Source of the DNA: RUG11462 sp045539315
GTDB taxonomy: Bacteria > Bacillota > Clostridia > Oscillospirales > Acutalibacteraceae
Length of the DNA: 64,000 nt
Reading direction: 5' to 3'
NCBI GenBank assembly: GCA_045539315.1
Contig: JAZQFC010000027.1
Coordinates: forward strand, 1 to 64,000
Shown: positions 18,811 to 27,536 of the stretch, piece by piece
How positions within the stretch are numbered: position 1 is the stretch's first letter
How the letters are laid out: each line of letters opens with the position of its first letter
The notes under the pieces: model-generated
Databases searched by the model: none
Told to the model about the DNA's origin: nothing
The model's input: only the letters and a program-made list of their open reading frames with translations
Translations under genes and position numbers: made by a program

Positions 18811-18839
18811 TTGACAAATGTCGTTTCGTGTGTTACTAT
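18811..18839 (+). promoter_or_regulatory. Promoter of the histidine operon
   Basis: TTGACA (18811-18816), 17-bp spacer, TACTAT (18834-18839). The -10 lies within the left arm of the palindrome at 18830-18865. Confidence 0.8.
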
Positions 18840-18865
18840 GCTAAAGTGCTAAAGCGTGGTAACAC
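18830..18865. promoter_or_regulatory. Palindromic operator over the his promoter
   Basis: Left arm GTGTTACTATGCT (18830-18842), right arm AGCGTGGTAACAC (18853-18865): 11 of 13 positions are inverted-complementary, with the outer seven perfect. It covers the -10 and the predicted start of transcription, so a bound protein would block the operon. The TrpR/YerC-family gene that follows is the obvious candidate ligand; that link is inference. Confidence 0.6.
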
Positions 18866-18896
18866 TTTATATTTTAGAAAAAGGATTGAAAATAAT

Positions 18897-19181
18897 ATGA
18901 AATTATTTGAAACTCAAGGCGCCGATTTGCTTATTGACGCAATAAAAAAATTAGATAACGAGCAGGATATCAAAGATTTTCTTACTGATTTGATGACAAC
19001 TAAAGAATTTATTGATATGGCGCAAAGAATGAAGGTTGTTGAACTTTTAAAACAAGGCATTGTTTATTCAAAAATTGCTGAAGAAACAGGCGCTTCTACT
19101 GCTACTATCAGCCGAGTTTCTCGTGCTTTAAACTATGGCACAGACGGATATGAAAAAGTTTTTGAAAAGTTAGAAAAATAA
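18897..19181 (+). CDS. TrpR/YerC-family transcriptional regulator of the his operon
   Basis: 94-aa protein whose C-terminal half is the YerC/YecD signature: MAQRMKVVELLKQG followed by the helix-turn-helix with IAEETGASTATISRVSR and ALNYGTDGY. The family is related to the tryptophan repressor. In Firmicutes such genes sit at the head of histidine operons and have been predicted to act as a histidine-responsive repressor (often called HisR). Here it is the first gene of the operon and the palindrome at 18830 overlaps its promoter. I chose ATG 18897 (AAAGGA upstream) over an upstream start at 18828 that would lie inside the promoter. Confidence 0.85.
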   Translation: MKLFETQGADLLIDAIKKLDNEQDIKDFLTDLMTTKEFIDMAQRMKVVELLKQGIVYSKIAEETGASTATISRVSRALNYGTDGYEKVFEKLEK

Positions 19182-19197
19182 TTCAAGGAGAAAGTTT

Positions 19198-20754
19198 ATG
19201 TCTTTTGACGAAAGTATTTTTGGGGTTTGCGAAAAAGCAATGTTTTTGCTTCGCAAACTGTTTAAAGATAACGGTTATGAGCAGTATAAAGTTAACAAGT
19301 TTGAAGAATATGACTTTTATATGAAAAACAAAAGTTTTCTTGTTTCTGAAAATGTTTTAACTTTTACTGATACTAATGGTAAATTGATGGCGCTAAAGCC
19401 GGACGTTACCTTATCTATTATAAAAAACACAAAAGCAGACGAAAATCTCAAAAAGGTTTATTATAACGAAGTTGTTTACAGACCTAACGATGACAATGGT
19501 TTTCGCGAGATTAATCAAACAGGTCTTGAATGCATTGGCGATATTGATAACAAAAACGTTTGCGACGTTATTTCTCTTGCAATAAAGAGTTTGAAACAAT
19601 TAAGCGATACTTATTTGCTTAATATTTCGCACAATGGTTTTGTTTTGGGCGTTTTTGATGAAATTGATGTTAGTGAAAAAACAAAATCTAGCATTTACAA
19701 AGCGATTTTCCAAAGAAACACTGCTTTAATCAGTAGCATTTGCGCTGAATACGGCATTGCAAAAGAAATTGAAAATGTGCTTTTAAAACTTTGTTTAATA
19801 TATGAGCCGATTTCTAATTTAGAATGTATAAAAGAACTTATTTTAAATGACAATATGCAGTCGGCTTTTGATGAAATAAAGGAAGTTTTATCTACTTTAA
19901 AACAACAAGATATGGCCGACAAGGTTATGCTTGATTTTTCTATTGAAAATGATATGAATTACTATAATGGTATTATTTTTGATGGTTATATCAACGAGTT
20001 ATCTCAAGGCATACTCGCCGGTGGCAGATATGATAATCTTGTTCAAAAAATGGGTATTAAAAAAGGCGCTATCGGTTTTGCAGTTTATCTTGATTTATTA
20101 GAAAGAACAAATGAAAACGCAGATGAAGATAGCGAATATATAAATGTTGCTCTTCCAAAAGGAAGACTTGGCGAAAAGGCTTACGCGATTTTAGAAAAGT
20201 CCGGTTTTGACTGCCCTGCTATTTATGACAAGGGACGAAAACTTATTTTTGAAAACGCAGACAAAAAGGTTAGATATTTTTGGGTTAAGCCTTCTGATGT
20301 TTCAATTTATGTTGAAAAAGGCGCGGCAGATATTGGTATTGTTGGCAAAGATATTTTGCTTGAACAGGCTTCCGATGTCTATGAAATGCTTGATTTGGGT
20401 CTTGGTAAATGTAGAATGGCAGTTGCAGGTAAAAAAGATTTTGTTGATGATAAAAACAAAACCCTTGTTGTTGCAACAAAATTCCCTAACATTGCAAAAT
20501 CTTATTACAACTCAATAAGCCGACAAATTGATATTATCAAACTCAATGGCTCTATTGAAATTGCTCCGCTTTTAGGTCTTTCAGATGTTATTGTTGATAT
20601 TGTTGAAACAGGCAAAACTCTATATGAAAATGACCTTGAGCCAAAAGAAACTATTGTAGATATAAGCGCAAGGCTTATTTCAAACAAATCAAGTTATAAA
20701 TTTAAAAACGAAAGAATTAATAACTTGCGAGAAGAAATAGCAAAAAATCTTTAA
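19198..20754 (+). CDS. hisZG: HisZ-HisG fusion: ATP phosphoribosyltransferase
   Basis: One 518-aa reading frame encodes two proteins that are normally separate. Residues 1 to about 310 are HisZ, the catalytically inactive histidyl-tRNA-synthetase-like regulatory subunit (KPDVTLSIIK, YYNGIIFDGY, ILAGGRYDNLVQ). Residues about 318-518 are the short form of HisG (VALPKGRLGEKA, DIGIVGKDIL, DVIVDIVETGKTL), which makes phosphoribosyl-ATP, the first histidine step. Short HisG needs HisZ, so the fusion fixes a 1:1 ratio. No stop or frameshift lies between the halves; the joint is an acidic linker near ENADEDSEY. Shine-Dalgarno AAGGAG. Confidence 0.92.
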   Translation: MSFDESIFGVCEKAMFLLRKLFKDNGYEQYKVNKFEEYDFYMKNKSFLVSENVLTFTDTNGKLMALKPDVTLSIIKNTKADENLKKVYYNEVVYRPNDDNGFREINQTGLECIGDIDNKNVCDVISLAIKSLKQLSDTYLLNISHNGFVLGVFDEIDVSEKTKSSIYKAIFQRNTALISSICAEYGIAKEIENVLLKLCLIYEPISNLECIKELILNDNMQSAFDEIKEVLSTLKQQDMADKVMLDFSIENDMNYYNGIIFDGYINELSQGILAGGRYDNLVQKMGIKKGAIGFAVYLDLLERTNENADEDSEYINVALPKGRLGEKAYAILEKSGFDCPAIYDKGRKLIFENADKKVRYFWVKPSDVSIYVEKGAADIGIVGKDILLEQASDVYEMLDLGLGKCRMAVAGKKDFVDDKNKTLVVATKFPNIAKSYYNSISRQIDIIKLNGSIEIAPLLGLSDVIVDIVETGKTLYENDLEPKETIVDISARLISNKSSYKFKNERINNLREEIAKNL

Positions 20755-20769
20755 AGAAGGATAAAAACA

Positions 20770-22050
20770 ATGATTAAGATTTATGATTTTGATGAAAAAA
20801 TCAAAGATGAACTTTTTATAAGAAGTGATAACAAAACAGGCGTTGCTGAAATTGTTGAAGAAATAATTGAAAATGTTAAAGCAAACGGTGACAAGGCGCT
20901 TTTAGAATACTCTCAAAAATTTGATGGCGTTACACTTGCTAACATTGAAGTTACTGACGAAGAATTTTACGAGGCTTACAAACAAGTTGACATTGAATTT
21001 ATTGAAGTTATTCAACAGGCAATGAAAAACATTTATGATTTTCATATGCGTCAAGTTCGTCAAAGTTTTATTTCAAGTGAAAAAGACGGCGTTATTTGTG
21101 GTCAAAAGATACTTCCTATTGAAAAAGTTGGTCTTTATGTACCTGGTGGCACTGCGGCTTATCCATCATCAGTTTTGATGAATTGTATTCCTGCGCGCAT
21201 TGCAGGTTGCAACGAAATTTATATGGTAACTCCTCCTTCTAAAGATGGCAAAGTTAACCCTAATATTTTGGTAGCTGCTAAAGAAGCAGGTGTTGACAAG
21301 GTATATAAAATCGGTGGCGCACAGGCTATTTCAGCGTTGGCTTTCGGCACTGAAACTGTAAAACCTGTTTATAAAATTGTTGGCCCTGGTAACGCTTTTG
21401 TTGCCGAGGCAAAGCGCCAAGTTTTTGGCAGAGTTTCTATTGATATGATTGCAGGACCAAGCGAAATTTTGGTTATTGCAGATAACACAAACGACCCTAG
21501 TTTTATAGCGGCAGATTTATTATCACAAGCAGAGCATGATAAAATGGCAACCTCTGTGCTTATTACTAATGATAAGGATTTTGCAAACAAAGTTTCAGAA
21601 CAACTCGAAAAACAAATTCCAAAACTCGAGCGAGAAGAAATTGCAAGAGCATCTATTGATAACAACGGTAAAATTATTGTTGTTGATGACTTGAAATCTG
21701 CTTGTGAAGTTTCTAATGAACTTGCACCTGAACATTTAGAAGTTTGTGTTGATAATCCTTTTGATTATTTACCACTTATTAAAAATGCAGGTTCTGTTTT
21801 TCTTGGTAAAAACTGTCCTGAGGCACTCGGCGATTATTTTGCTGGACCTAACCATACTTTGCCTACAAGTGGTACTGCTAAATTTTCTTCCCCATTATCT
21901 GTTGATGATTTTATTAAAAAAATGCAATATACTTATTTTACTGCAGATGCGCTCGAGAAAGTTAAAGACGATGTAAGTTACTTTGCAACAAAAGAAGGAC
22001 TTACTGCTCACGCAAAGAGTGCTACTATCAGATTTGAAAAGGATAATTAA
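20770..22050 (+). CDS. hisD: Histidinol dehydrogenase
   Basis: Two-step NAD-dependent oxidation of histidinol to histidine. 426 aa, normal length. Signatures: PGGTAAYPSSVLMN, IAGPSEILVIAD, the zinc/catalytic region DLLSQAEHD, and NELAPEHLEV. Starts 15 bp after hisZG with an AAGAAGGA site. Confidence 0.96.
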   Translation: MIKIYDFDEKIKDELFIRSDNKTGVAEIVEEIIENVKANGDKALLEYSQKFDGVTLANIEVTDEEFYEAYKQVDIEFIEVIQQAMKNIYDFHMRQVRQSFISSEKDGVICGQKILPIEKVGLYVPGGTAAYPSSVLMNCIPARIAGCNEIYMVTPPSKDGKVNPNILVAAKEAGVDKVYKIGGAQAISALAFGTETVKPVYKIVGPGNAFVAEAKRQVFGRVSIDMIAGPSEILVIADNTNDPSFIAADLLSQAEHDKMATSVLITNDKDFANKVSEQLEKQIPKLEREEIARASIDNNGKIIVVDDLKSACEVSNELAPEHLEVCVDNPFDYLPLIKNAGSVFLGKNCPEALGDYFAGPNHTLPTSGTAKFSSPLSVDDFIKKMQYTYFTADALEKVKDDVSYFATKEGLTAHAKSATIRFEKDN

Positions 22051-22054
22051 TTAA

Positions 22055-23116
22055 ATGAGTAAGTTTTTAAACTCTAAACTTCAAAGTTTACAAAGTTATA
22101 CCCCGGGCGAACAACCTAAAGACAAAAAGTATATAAAACTTAATACAAATGAATCGCCATTTCCCCCATCTGACAAGGTTTTAAAAGCAATAGACGAAAA
22201 TAAGATTAATGATTTGAAGTTATATTGCGACCCTGAATGCACAAAACTTATCAATGCTTTTTGTGAAGTTTATAAAATTGATAAAGAAAATGTGATTTTC
22301 GGCAATGGCTCTGATGAGATTTTAGACTATTGTTTTTATGGTTTTTGCTCTAAAGAAAACCCGGTTGTTTTTCCTGATATAACTTATGGTTTTTATAAAG
22401 TTTTTGGTGACCTTTATGATATTGATTACACCGAAATACCTTTAAACGAAAATTATGAAGTTGATGTTAATGATTATATCAATATAAACAAAAACATTGT
22501 TATCGCAAACCCAAATGCGCCTACAGGTATTTGTTTATCGGTTGAACAAATCCAAAAAATAGTTGCTTCAAACCCTGATAATATAGTTATTATTGATGAG
22601 GCTTATATTGATTTTGGTGGCGAGAGTTGTTATATGCTGACAAACAAATATGATAACTTAATTGTTACAGGTACTTTTTCAAAATCACGCTCACTTGCAG
22701 GGGCACGTCTTGGTTTTGCAATTGCTAATAAAGAGTTGATTAAAGATATAAACAAGATTAAATATTCAACCAACCCTTATAACATAAATGCGCTAACACA
22801 AATAGTTGGCACTGCAACTTTGCAAGACAATGATTATTACATAGAAAATTGCAAAAAAATCATTCAAAACCGAGAGTTTACTGTGAATAATCTTGAAAAG
22901 TTAGGCTTTAGTGTTTTACCATCAAGCGCAAACTTTGTTTTTGCAAAACGTGATGGTTTTAGTGGCGAAGACTTATACAAAGCACTTTATGAAAAAGGCA
23001 TTTTAGTAAGACATTTTAAACAAACGCGTATTAAAGATTACTTGCGCATTACAATTGGTACAAAAGACGAAATGACAGCGCTTATTAACGCTTTAAAAGA
23101 GGTAATTTTAAAATGA
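22055..23116 (+). CDS. hisC: Histidinol-phosphate aminotransferase
   Basis: 353-aa class I/II PLP aminotransferase. It shows NTNESPFPPS at the N-terminus, NPNAPTG, DEAYIDFGG, and the PLP lysine in TFSKSRSLAGARLG. Overlaps hisB by 4 bp (ATGA), indicating translational coupling. Confidence 0.95.
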   Translation: MSKFLNSKLQSLQSYTPGEQPKDKKYIKLNTNESPFPPSDKVLKAIDENKINDLKLYCDPECTKLINAFCEVYKIDKENVIFGNGSDEILDYCFYGFCSKENPVVFPDITYGFYKVFGDLYDIDYTEIPLNENYEVDVNDYININKNIVIANPNAPTGICLSVEQIQKIVASNPDNIVIIDEAYIDFGGESCYMLTNKYDNLIVTGTFSKSRSLAGARLGFAIANKELIKDINKIKYSTNPYNINALTQIVGTATLQDNDYYIENCKKIIQNREFTVNNLEKLGFSVLPSSANFVFAKRDGFSGEDLYKALYEKGILVRHFKQTRIKDYLRITIGTKDEMTALINALKEVILK

Positions 23117-23700
23117 GAGAAGCAAAATTAAACAGAAAAACAAATGAAACTGAAATTTCTATTTATTTGAATTTAGACGGCAAAGGCGAGGCTAAAATCA
23201 ACACTGGTAATGGCTTTTTTGACCATATGTTAACCCTTTTTGCTCGTCACGCAAGATTTGACCTTACAGTAGAATGCAAGGGTGACACTTATGTTGATTT
23301 TCACCACTCTGCAGAAGATATCGGCATTGTTTTAGGTGATGCTTTCGCTAATGCTATTGGCGAAGGGAAAGGTATTACAAGATATGCAGACACCACTTTG
23401 CCTATGGATGAAAGCCTTATTTTAACTGCAGTGGATATTTCAGGCAGAGGTTATCTTAACTTTGATTTGGCTATTCCTACTGAAAAAATCGGCGATTTTG
23501 ATAGTGAATTAGTTGAAGAATTTTTCATCGCTTTTTGCAGACGCGCAAACGTTACTTTGCACATCAAACAACTTTATGGTAGAAATGCTCACCACATTGT
23601 TGAAGGCACATTTAAGTCTTTTGCGCAAACTATGAAAAAAGCAGTTAAAATAGACGAAAACTTTAAAAATGAAATTCCATCAACAAAAGGTGTTTTATAA
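23113..23700 (+). CDS. hisB: Imidazoleglycerol-phosphate dehydratase
   Basis: 195-aa monofunctional IGPD. The two metal-binding histidine clusters are visible: GFFDHMLTLFARH and DFHHSAEDIG in the first half; RRANVTLH and NAHHIVEGTFK in the second. There is no fused histidinol phosphatase; that activity is given by the PHP protein at the operon end. Its stop overlaps the hisH start by one base (TAATG). Confidence 0.96.
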   Translation: MREAKLNRKTNETEISIYLNLDGKGEAKINTGNGFFDHMLTLFARHARFDLTVECKGDTYVDFHHSAEDIGIVLGDAFANAIGEGKGITRYADTTLPMDESLILTAVDISGRGYLNFDLAIPTEKIGDFDSELVEEFFIAFCRRANVTLHIKQLYGRNAHHIVEGTFKSFAQTMKKAVKIDENFKNEIPSTKGVL

Positions 23701-24320
23701 TGATAGCAATTATTGATTATGGTGTTGGCAACCTTTTTTCGCTTAAAAGTTCATTTGAAAAAATCGGCGCTGACATTGTTGTTACTAGCGATAAAGAAGT
23801 AATTGAAAAAGCAGAAAAATTAATCTTACCGGGCGTTGGCGCTTTCAGAGATGCTAAACAAAAGTTAACTGAAAGTGGGCTTGATAAGGTTGTAATAAAC
23901 CAGGCGAAAAACGGCAAGATTATGCTTGGAATTTGCCTTGGTATGCAGATGCTTTTTGATAAAAGTTTTGAATATGGCGAATATGATGGTTTATCGCTCA
24001 TTCCCGGCAAAGTTAAACCGATTATTGCGCCAAAAGAATTTAAAATTCCGCATATTGGTTGGAATTCATTGACTTTTAAAAACGGAAAAAGTCCGCTTTT
24101 TAAATATATCAATGAAGGCGATTATGTTTATTTTGTTCACTCATATTTTGCAGATGAATGTGAGAAAAACCAAACTGCAGTTACTGATTATTCTGCACCT
24201 CTCACTGCCGCAGTGCAGAATAAAAACGTTTTTGGCACACAATTTCACCCTGAAAAAAGTGGTGATGTAGGTCTTAATATCTTAAAGGCTTTTGCCCAGT
24301 TAAAGGAGAGCGATTTATGA
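23700..24320 (+). CDS. hisH: Imidazole glycerol phosphate synthase, glutaminase subunit
   Basis: 206-aa class I glutamine amidotransferase. Catalytic cysteine in LGICLGMQML (Cys79), histidine and glutamate in QFHPEKSG. Supplies ammonia to HisF. Overlaps hisA by 4 bp. Confidence 0.96.
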   Translation: MIAIIDYGVGNLFSLKSSFEKIGADIVVTSDKEVIEKAEKLILPGVGAFRDAKQKLTESGLDKVVINQAKNGKIMLGICLGMQMLFDKSFEYGEYDGLSLIPGKVKPIIAPKEFKIPHIGWNSLTFKNGKSPLFKYINEGDYVYFVHSYFADECEKNQTAVTDYSAPLTAAVQNKNVFGTQFHPEKSGDVGLNILKAFAQLKESDL

Positions 24321-25033
24321 ATATATTCCCTGCAATAGACCTTATTGGTGGTCAGGCAGTACGCCTTAAAAAAGGCGATTATAACCAAAAAACTATTTAT
24401 AATAGCGACCCTGTTTCTGTGGCAGTGGGCTTTAAAAATCAAGGAGCAGAATACATACATTTAGTTGACCTTGATGGCGCTAAAAGTGGTAAAACCGATA
24501 ATTTCAATGTTGTAAAATCAATTGTTGAAAAGAGTGGGCTTAAGGCTGAAATCGGTGGCGGAATTAGAAATATTGAAACAGTTAAAAAATATATTGACTG
24601 TGGTGTTATGCGAGTTATCATTGGCACTGCGGCTATTACTAACCCTGAATTTTTGTCGCAAGCGCTAGAACTTTATGGCGCTAAGATTGCAGTTGGTGTT
24701 GATATTAAAGATGGCAAAGTTGCTATTCACGGTTGGACCGAGACTGCTGAATTTACTTGTAATGAGTTTATTAAAAAAATGCAAAACAAGGGTGTTAAAA
24801 CCATTATTTGCACAGATATTTCTAAAGACGGAATGATGAGTGGCACTAATCTTGAACTTTACAAGGAATTATCACAGAAATTTGATGTTGACATTGTGGC
24901 TTCCGGTGGTGTTTCTTCTATTGAAGATGTGCGCGCACTCAAAGAGATGAATTTATATGGCGCAATTCTTGGCAAAGCGCTTTATACAAATAGCATTGAT
25001 TTAGCAGAGGCTATCTCTATTTCAAAGGAGTAA
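24317..25033 (+). CDS. hisA: ProFAR isomerase
   Basis: 238-aa TIM barrel, 1-(5-phosphoribosyl)-5-[(5-phosphoribosylamino)methylideneamino] imidazole-4-carboxamide isomerase. Catalytic aspartate at the N-terminus (AIDLIGGQAVRL) and in VGVDIKDGKVAIHGW; phosphate loops GGGIRN and ASGGVSS. Two bases separate it from hisF. Confidence 0.95.
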   Translation: MNIFPAIDLIGGQAVRLKKGDYNQKTIYNSDPVSVAVGFKNQGAEYIHLVDLDGAKSGKTDNFNVVKSIVEKSGLKAEIGGGIRNIETVKKYIDCGVMRVIIGTAAITNPEFLSQALELYGAKIAVGVDIKDGKVAIHGWTETAEFTCNEFIKKMQNKGVKTIICTDISKDGMMSGTNLELYKELSQKFDVDIVASGGVSSIEDVRALKEMNLYGAILGKALYTNSIDLAEAISISKE

Positions 25034-25035
25034 AA

Positions 25036-25794
25036 ATGATTACAAAAAGAATTATACCTTGCCTTGATGTAAAAAATGGCAGAGTTGTAAAAGGTACTAA
25101 TTTCAAAGGTTTGCAGGACGTTTCAAGCCCTGTAAAATTAGCCGAATTTTATTCAAGTTGTGGCGCAGATGAATTAGTTTTTTACGATATTACTGCTTCA
25201 AGCGATGGCAGAAAACTTTTTACCGATATTTTAGTAGAAACCGCAAAAAATGTGTTTATTCCGCTTACTGTTGGCGGTGGAATAAATTCTCTTGATGATT
25301 TTGAAAGAGTGCTTTCTTGTGGTGCAGACAAAGTTAGTGTTAATTCAGGCGCCATCCGTAACCCTGATTTAGTTTTAGACGCTGCTAAAAAATATGGCGA
25401 CCAATGTGTTGTACTTTCTTGCGATATAAAACGAGTAAATGGCGAGTTTAAAGTTTTTTCAAAAGGTGGCAGAGAAAACACAGGTATGGACGCTATCAGT
25501 TGGATTAAGCGTTGTGTTGATAACGGTGCCGGCGAAGTTGTTGTAAATAGTATTGATACTGACGGTGTTAAACAAGGATTTGATATCCCAATGCTTCGCG
25601 CAGTTTTAGATGCAGTTAATGTTCCTGTTATCGCGTCTGGTGGTGCAGGTAAAATAGAAGACTTTATTGATTTATTCAAAAAGTTGCCTACTATTGATGC
25701 AGGTCTTGCAGCAAGTGTTTTCCATTTTGGCGAGATAGAAATTAAAGATTTAAAACAGATTTTAATTGAAAATGATATTCCAACAAGAATTTAA
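25036..25794 (+). CDS. hisF: Imidazole glycerol phosphate synthase, cyclase subunit
   Basis: 252-aa TIM barrel, partner of HisH. IPCLDVKNGRVVKG carries the catalytic aspartate near residue 11; VGGGINS and ASGGAGK are the phosphate-binding loops. Gene order hisH-hisA-hisF is the usual one. Confidence 0.96.
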   Translation: MITKRIIPCLDVKNGRVVKGTNFKGLQDVSSPVKLAEFYSSCGADELVFYDITASSDGRKLFTDILVETAKNVFIPLTVGGGINSLDDFERVLSCGADKVSVNSGAIRNPDLVLDAAKKYGDQCVVLSCDIKRVNGEFKVFSKGGRENTGMDAISWIKRCVDNGAGEVVVNSIDTDGVKQGFDIPMLRAVLDAVNVPVIASGGAGKIEDFIDLFKKLPTIDAGLAASVFHFGEIEIKDLKQILIENDIPTRI

Positions 25795-25804
25795 GGAGTT
25801 TTTT

Positions 25805-26455
25805 ATGGTTACTATTGATAATCTTAAATTTGATGAAAAAGGGCTTATTCCTGCAGTTGTGGTTGATGCTGATACTAAAAAGGTTTTAACTGTGGCTTAT
25901 ATGAACAAAGAAAGTTTAGAAATAAGCATTAAAGAAAAGAAAACTTGCTTTTGGTCAAGAAGCAGACAAGAATTATGGCGCAAAGGCGAAACTTCAGGCA
26001 ATTATCAACATATTGTTAGCATTACTTCTGACTGTGATAATGATGCTTTAACTGTTGTTGTTAAAAAAGACGGCCCTGCTTGTCACACAGGCGCTGACTC
26101 TTGCTTTAATAACCTTTTATTTAAAAATGATGAGTTAGACGCTTTTTCAGTAGAAGGACTTTACGACCTTTTAAAAGGGCGCAAAGAAAATCCACAAGAA
26201 GGCTCTTACACAACTTATCTTTTTGAAAAAGGCATTGATAAAATTTTGAAAAAAGTTGGCGAAGAGTGTACTGAAGTTATCATCGGTGCTAAAAACAACG
26301 ACGAGGCGGAAACTGTTTATGAAATCGCTGATTTAGCATATCACACAATGGTGCTTATGGTTGAAATGGGCATTTCTGTTGACCAGATAAAAAAAGAATT
26401 GGCTTCTCGCCATGTTATTAATCATAAAGTAAAACAGGAGAAAATGACAAAGTGA
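25805..26455 (+). CDS. hisIE: Bifunctional PR-AMP cyclohydrolase / PR-ATP pyrophosphatase
   Basis: 216-aa fusion. The HisI half (1 to about 110) has FWSRSRQELWRKGETSGN and the zinc cysteines in SDCDNDA and GPACHTG; the HisE half (about 125-216) is the MazG-like helical domain with GEECTEVIIGAK. It carries out steps 2 and 3 of the pathway. I chose ATG 25805 because AAGGAG lies just before it; the longer start at 25766 lies inside hisF. Overlaps the next gene by 4 bp. Confidence 0.95.
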   Translation: MVTIDNLKFDEKGLIPAVVVDADTKKVLTVAYMNKESLEISIKEKKTCFWSRSRQELWRKGETSGNYQHIVSITSDCDNDALTVVVKKDGPACHTGADSCFNNLLFKNDELDAFSVEGLYDLLKGRKENPQEGSYTTYLFEKGIDKILKKVGEECTEVIIGAKNNDEAETVYEIADLAYHTMVLMVEMGISVDQIKKELASRHVINHKVKQEKMTK

Positions 26456-27243
26456 TTTATCCTTTTGATTTTCATATTCACACAAACTTTTGCGATGGAA
26501 AGAACAGCGCGCAAGACATAGTTGAAACTGCTATTGATAAAGGGCTTTGCGCTATTGGTTTTTCATCTCACTCATACACCCCTTTTGATAAAGATTATTG
26601 TATGAGCGAAAATGATGAGCAAGAGTATTTGGCCGAAATAAACGCTTTAAAGCAAAAATATCAGGATAAGATAAAGATTTTTTGTGGTATTGAAAAAGAC
26701 TATTATTCTAATACTGATACTTCCCCTTTTGATTATGTTATCGGCTCGGTGCATTATGTAAAAAAAGGCGAAAAATATCTTTCGGTTGACTTATCAAAAG
26801 ATGATTTTATCATCAATGTAAATAAATACTATAATGGCGATTATTACGCTTTTGCAAAAGATTATTATAATGTTTTGAGCGATGTTTATAACAAAACAAA
26901 TTGCGATATAATCGGGCATTTTGATATTATTACAAAGTTTAATGAAAATAATCTGCTTTTTGATGAAGATGATGAAAGATATAAAAACAGCGCTTTAGAA
27001 TGTGTTGATAAACTTATTAAAAAAGATGTTATTTTTGAAGTTAACACAGGCGCTATGGCTCGTGGGTATAAAACGCGCCCTTACCCTGCCGAATTTATTT
27101 TAAAACGCATAATAGAAAAAGGCGGTAAAATCTGCCTTTCAAGTGACGCGCATAGCAAAGACAATTTATGCTATGAATTTGAAAATACAATAGCATTTTT
27201 AAAAGGTCTTGGTATTAAGGGACTGCAAACACCAAAAATATAA
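26452..27243 (+). CDS. hisK: Histidinol-phosphate phosphatase, PHP family
   Basis: 263-aa PHP-domain metal-dependent phosphatase of the HisK/HisJ type. Metal-binding residues appear in DFHIHTNFCDG, GFSSHSYTP, GSVHYV, GHFDIITKF and SSDAHSKDN. It starts with GTG that overlaps the hisIE stop (GTGA). As the last gene of the operon it fills the histidinol-phosphate step missing from the monofunctional HisB. Confidence 0.93.
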   Translation: MIYPFDFHIHTNFCDGKNSAQDIVETAIDKGLCAIGFSSHSYTPFDKDYCMSENDEQEYLAEINALKQKYQDKIKIFCGIEKDYYSNTDTSPFDYVIGSVHYVKKGEKYLSVDLSKDDFIINVNKYYNGDYYAFAKDYYNVLSDVYNKTNCDIIGHFDIITKFNENNLLFDEDDERYKNSALECVDKLIKKDVIFEVNTGAMARGYKTRPYPAEFILKRIIEKGGKICLSSDAHSKDNLCYEFENTIAFLKGLGIKGLQTPKI

Positions 27244-27266
27244 CAATAAAATAATGTTAACTTTGC

Positions 27267-27295
27267 TTGACAAGTGGTTTTTGGTGTGATATAAT
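27267..27295 (+). promoter_or_regulatory. Near-perfect promoter of scfA
   Basis: TTGACA (27267-27272), 17-bp spacer, TATAAT (27290-27295) preceded by TGA (extended -10). Consensus at every key position, so the peptide gene should be very strongly transcribed. Confidence 0.9.
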
Positions 27296-27326
27296 TTTTA
27301 TAACAAATTTAAGGAGATGCACTTTT

Positions 27327-27473
27327 ATGAAAAGAATTAAAACTGTTGAAACTCGTGATTTAAAAAAGAGCGTTAAAACAGGTGGTTGTGGCGAATGTCA
27401 AACATCTTGCCAATCTGCTTGCAAAACTTCTTGCGGCGTTGCTAACCAAAAATGTGAAAACGCTTCTAAATAA
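27327..27473 (+). CDS. scfA: SCIFF ranthipeptide precursor
   Basis: 48-aa 'six cysteines in forty-five' peptide: a basic leader (MKRIKTVETRDLKKSV) and a core with six Cys (GGCGECQTSC, ACKTSC, QKC). The family is nearly universal in Clostridia, and its maturase installs a Cys sulfur to Thr thioether bond (ranthipeptide class). ATG 27327 has an AAGGAG site; the upstream in-frame start lies in the promoter. It is followed by a hairpin and then by scfB. Confidence 0.95.
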   Translation: MKRIKTVETRDLKKSVKTGGCGECQTSCQSACKTSCGVANQKCENASK

Positions 27474-27488
27474 TTGTTTTTTAAACTT

Positions 27489-27512
27489 CGCCACCTTATC
27501 GGTGGCGTTTTT
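27489..27512 (+). terminator. Terminator/attenuator between scfA and scfB
   Basis: Stem CGCCACC / GGTGGCG with a 5-nt loop, then TTTTTAC. Since scfB has no strong promoter of its own in the remaining gap, partial readthrough here would give much more peptide mRNA than enzyme mRNA. Confidence 0.75.
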
Positions 27513-27536
27513 ACTATATAATAAAGGATTTTTGAT

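Noticed and set aside
27489..27512. Riboswitch between scfA and scfB
   Set aside because: The gap holds only a simple hairpin with a T tract, which a terminator/attenuator explains.
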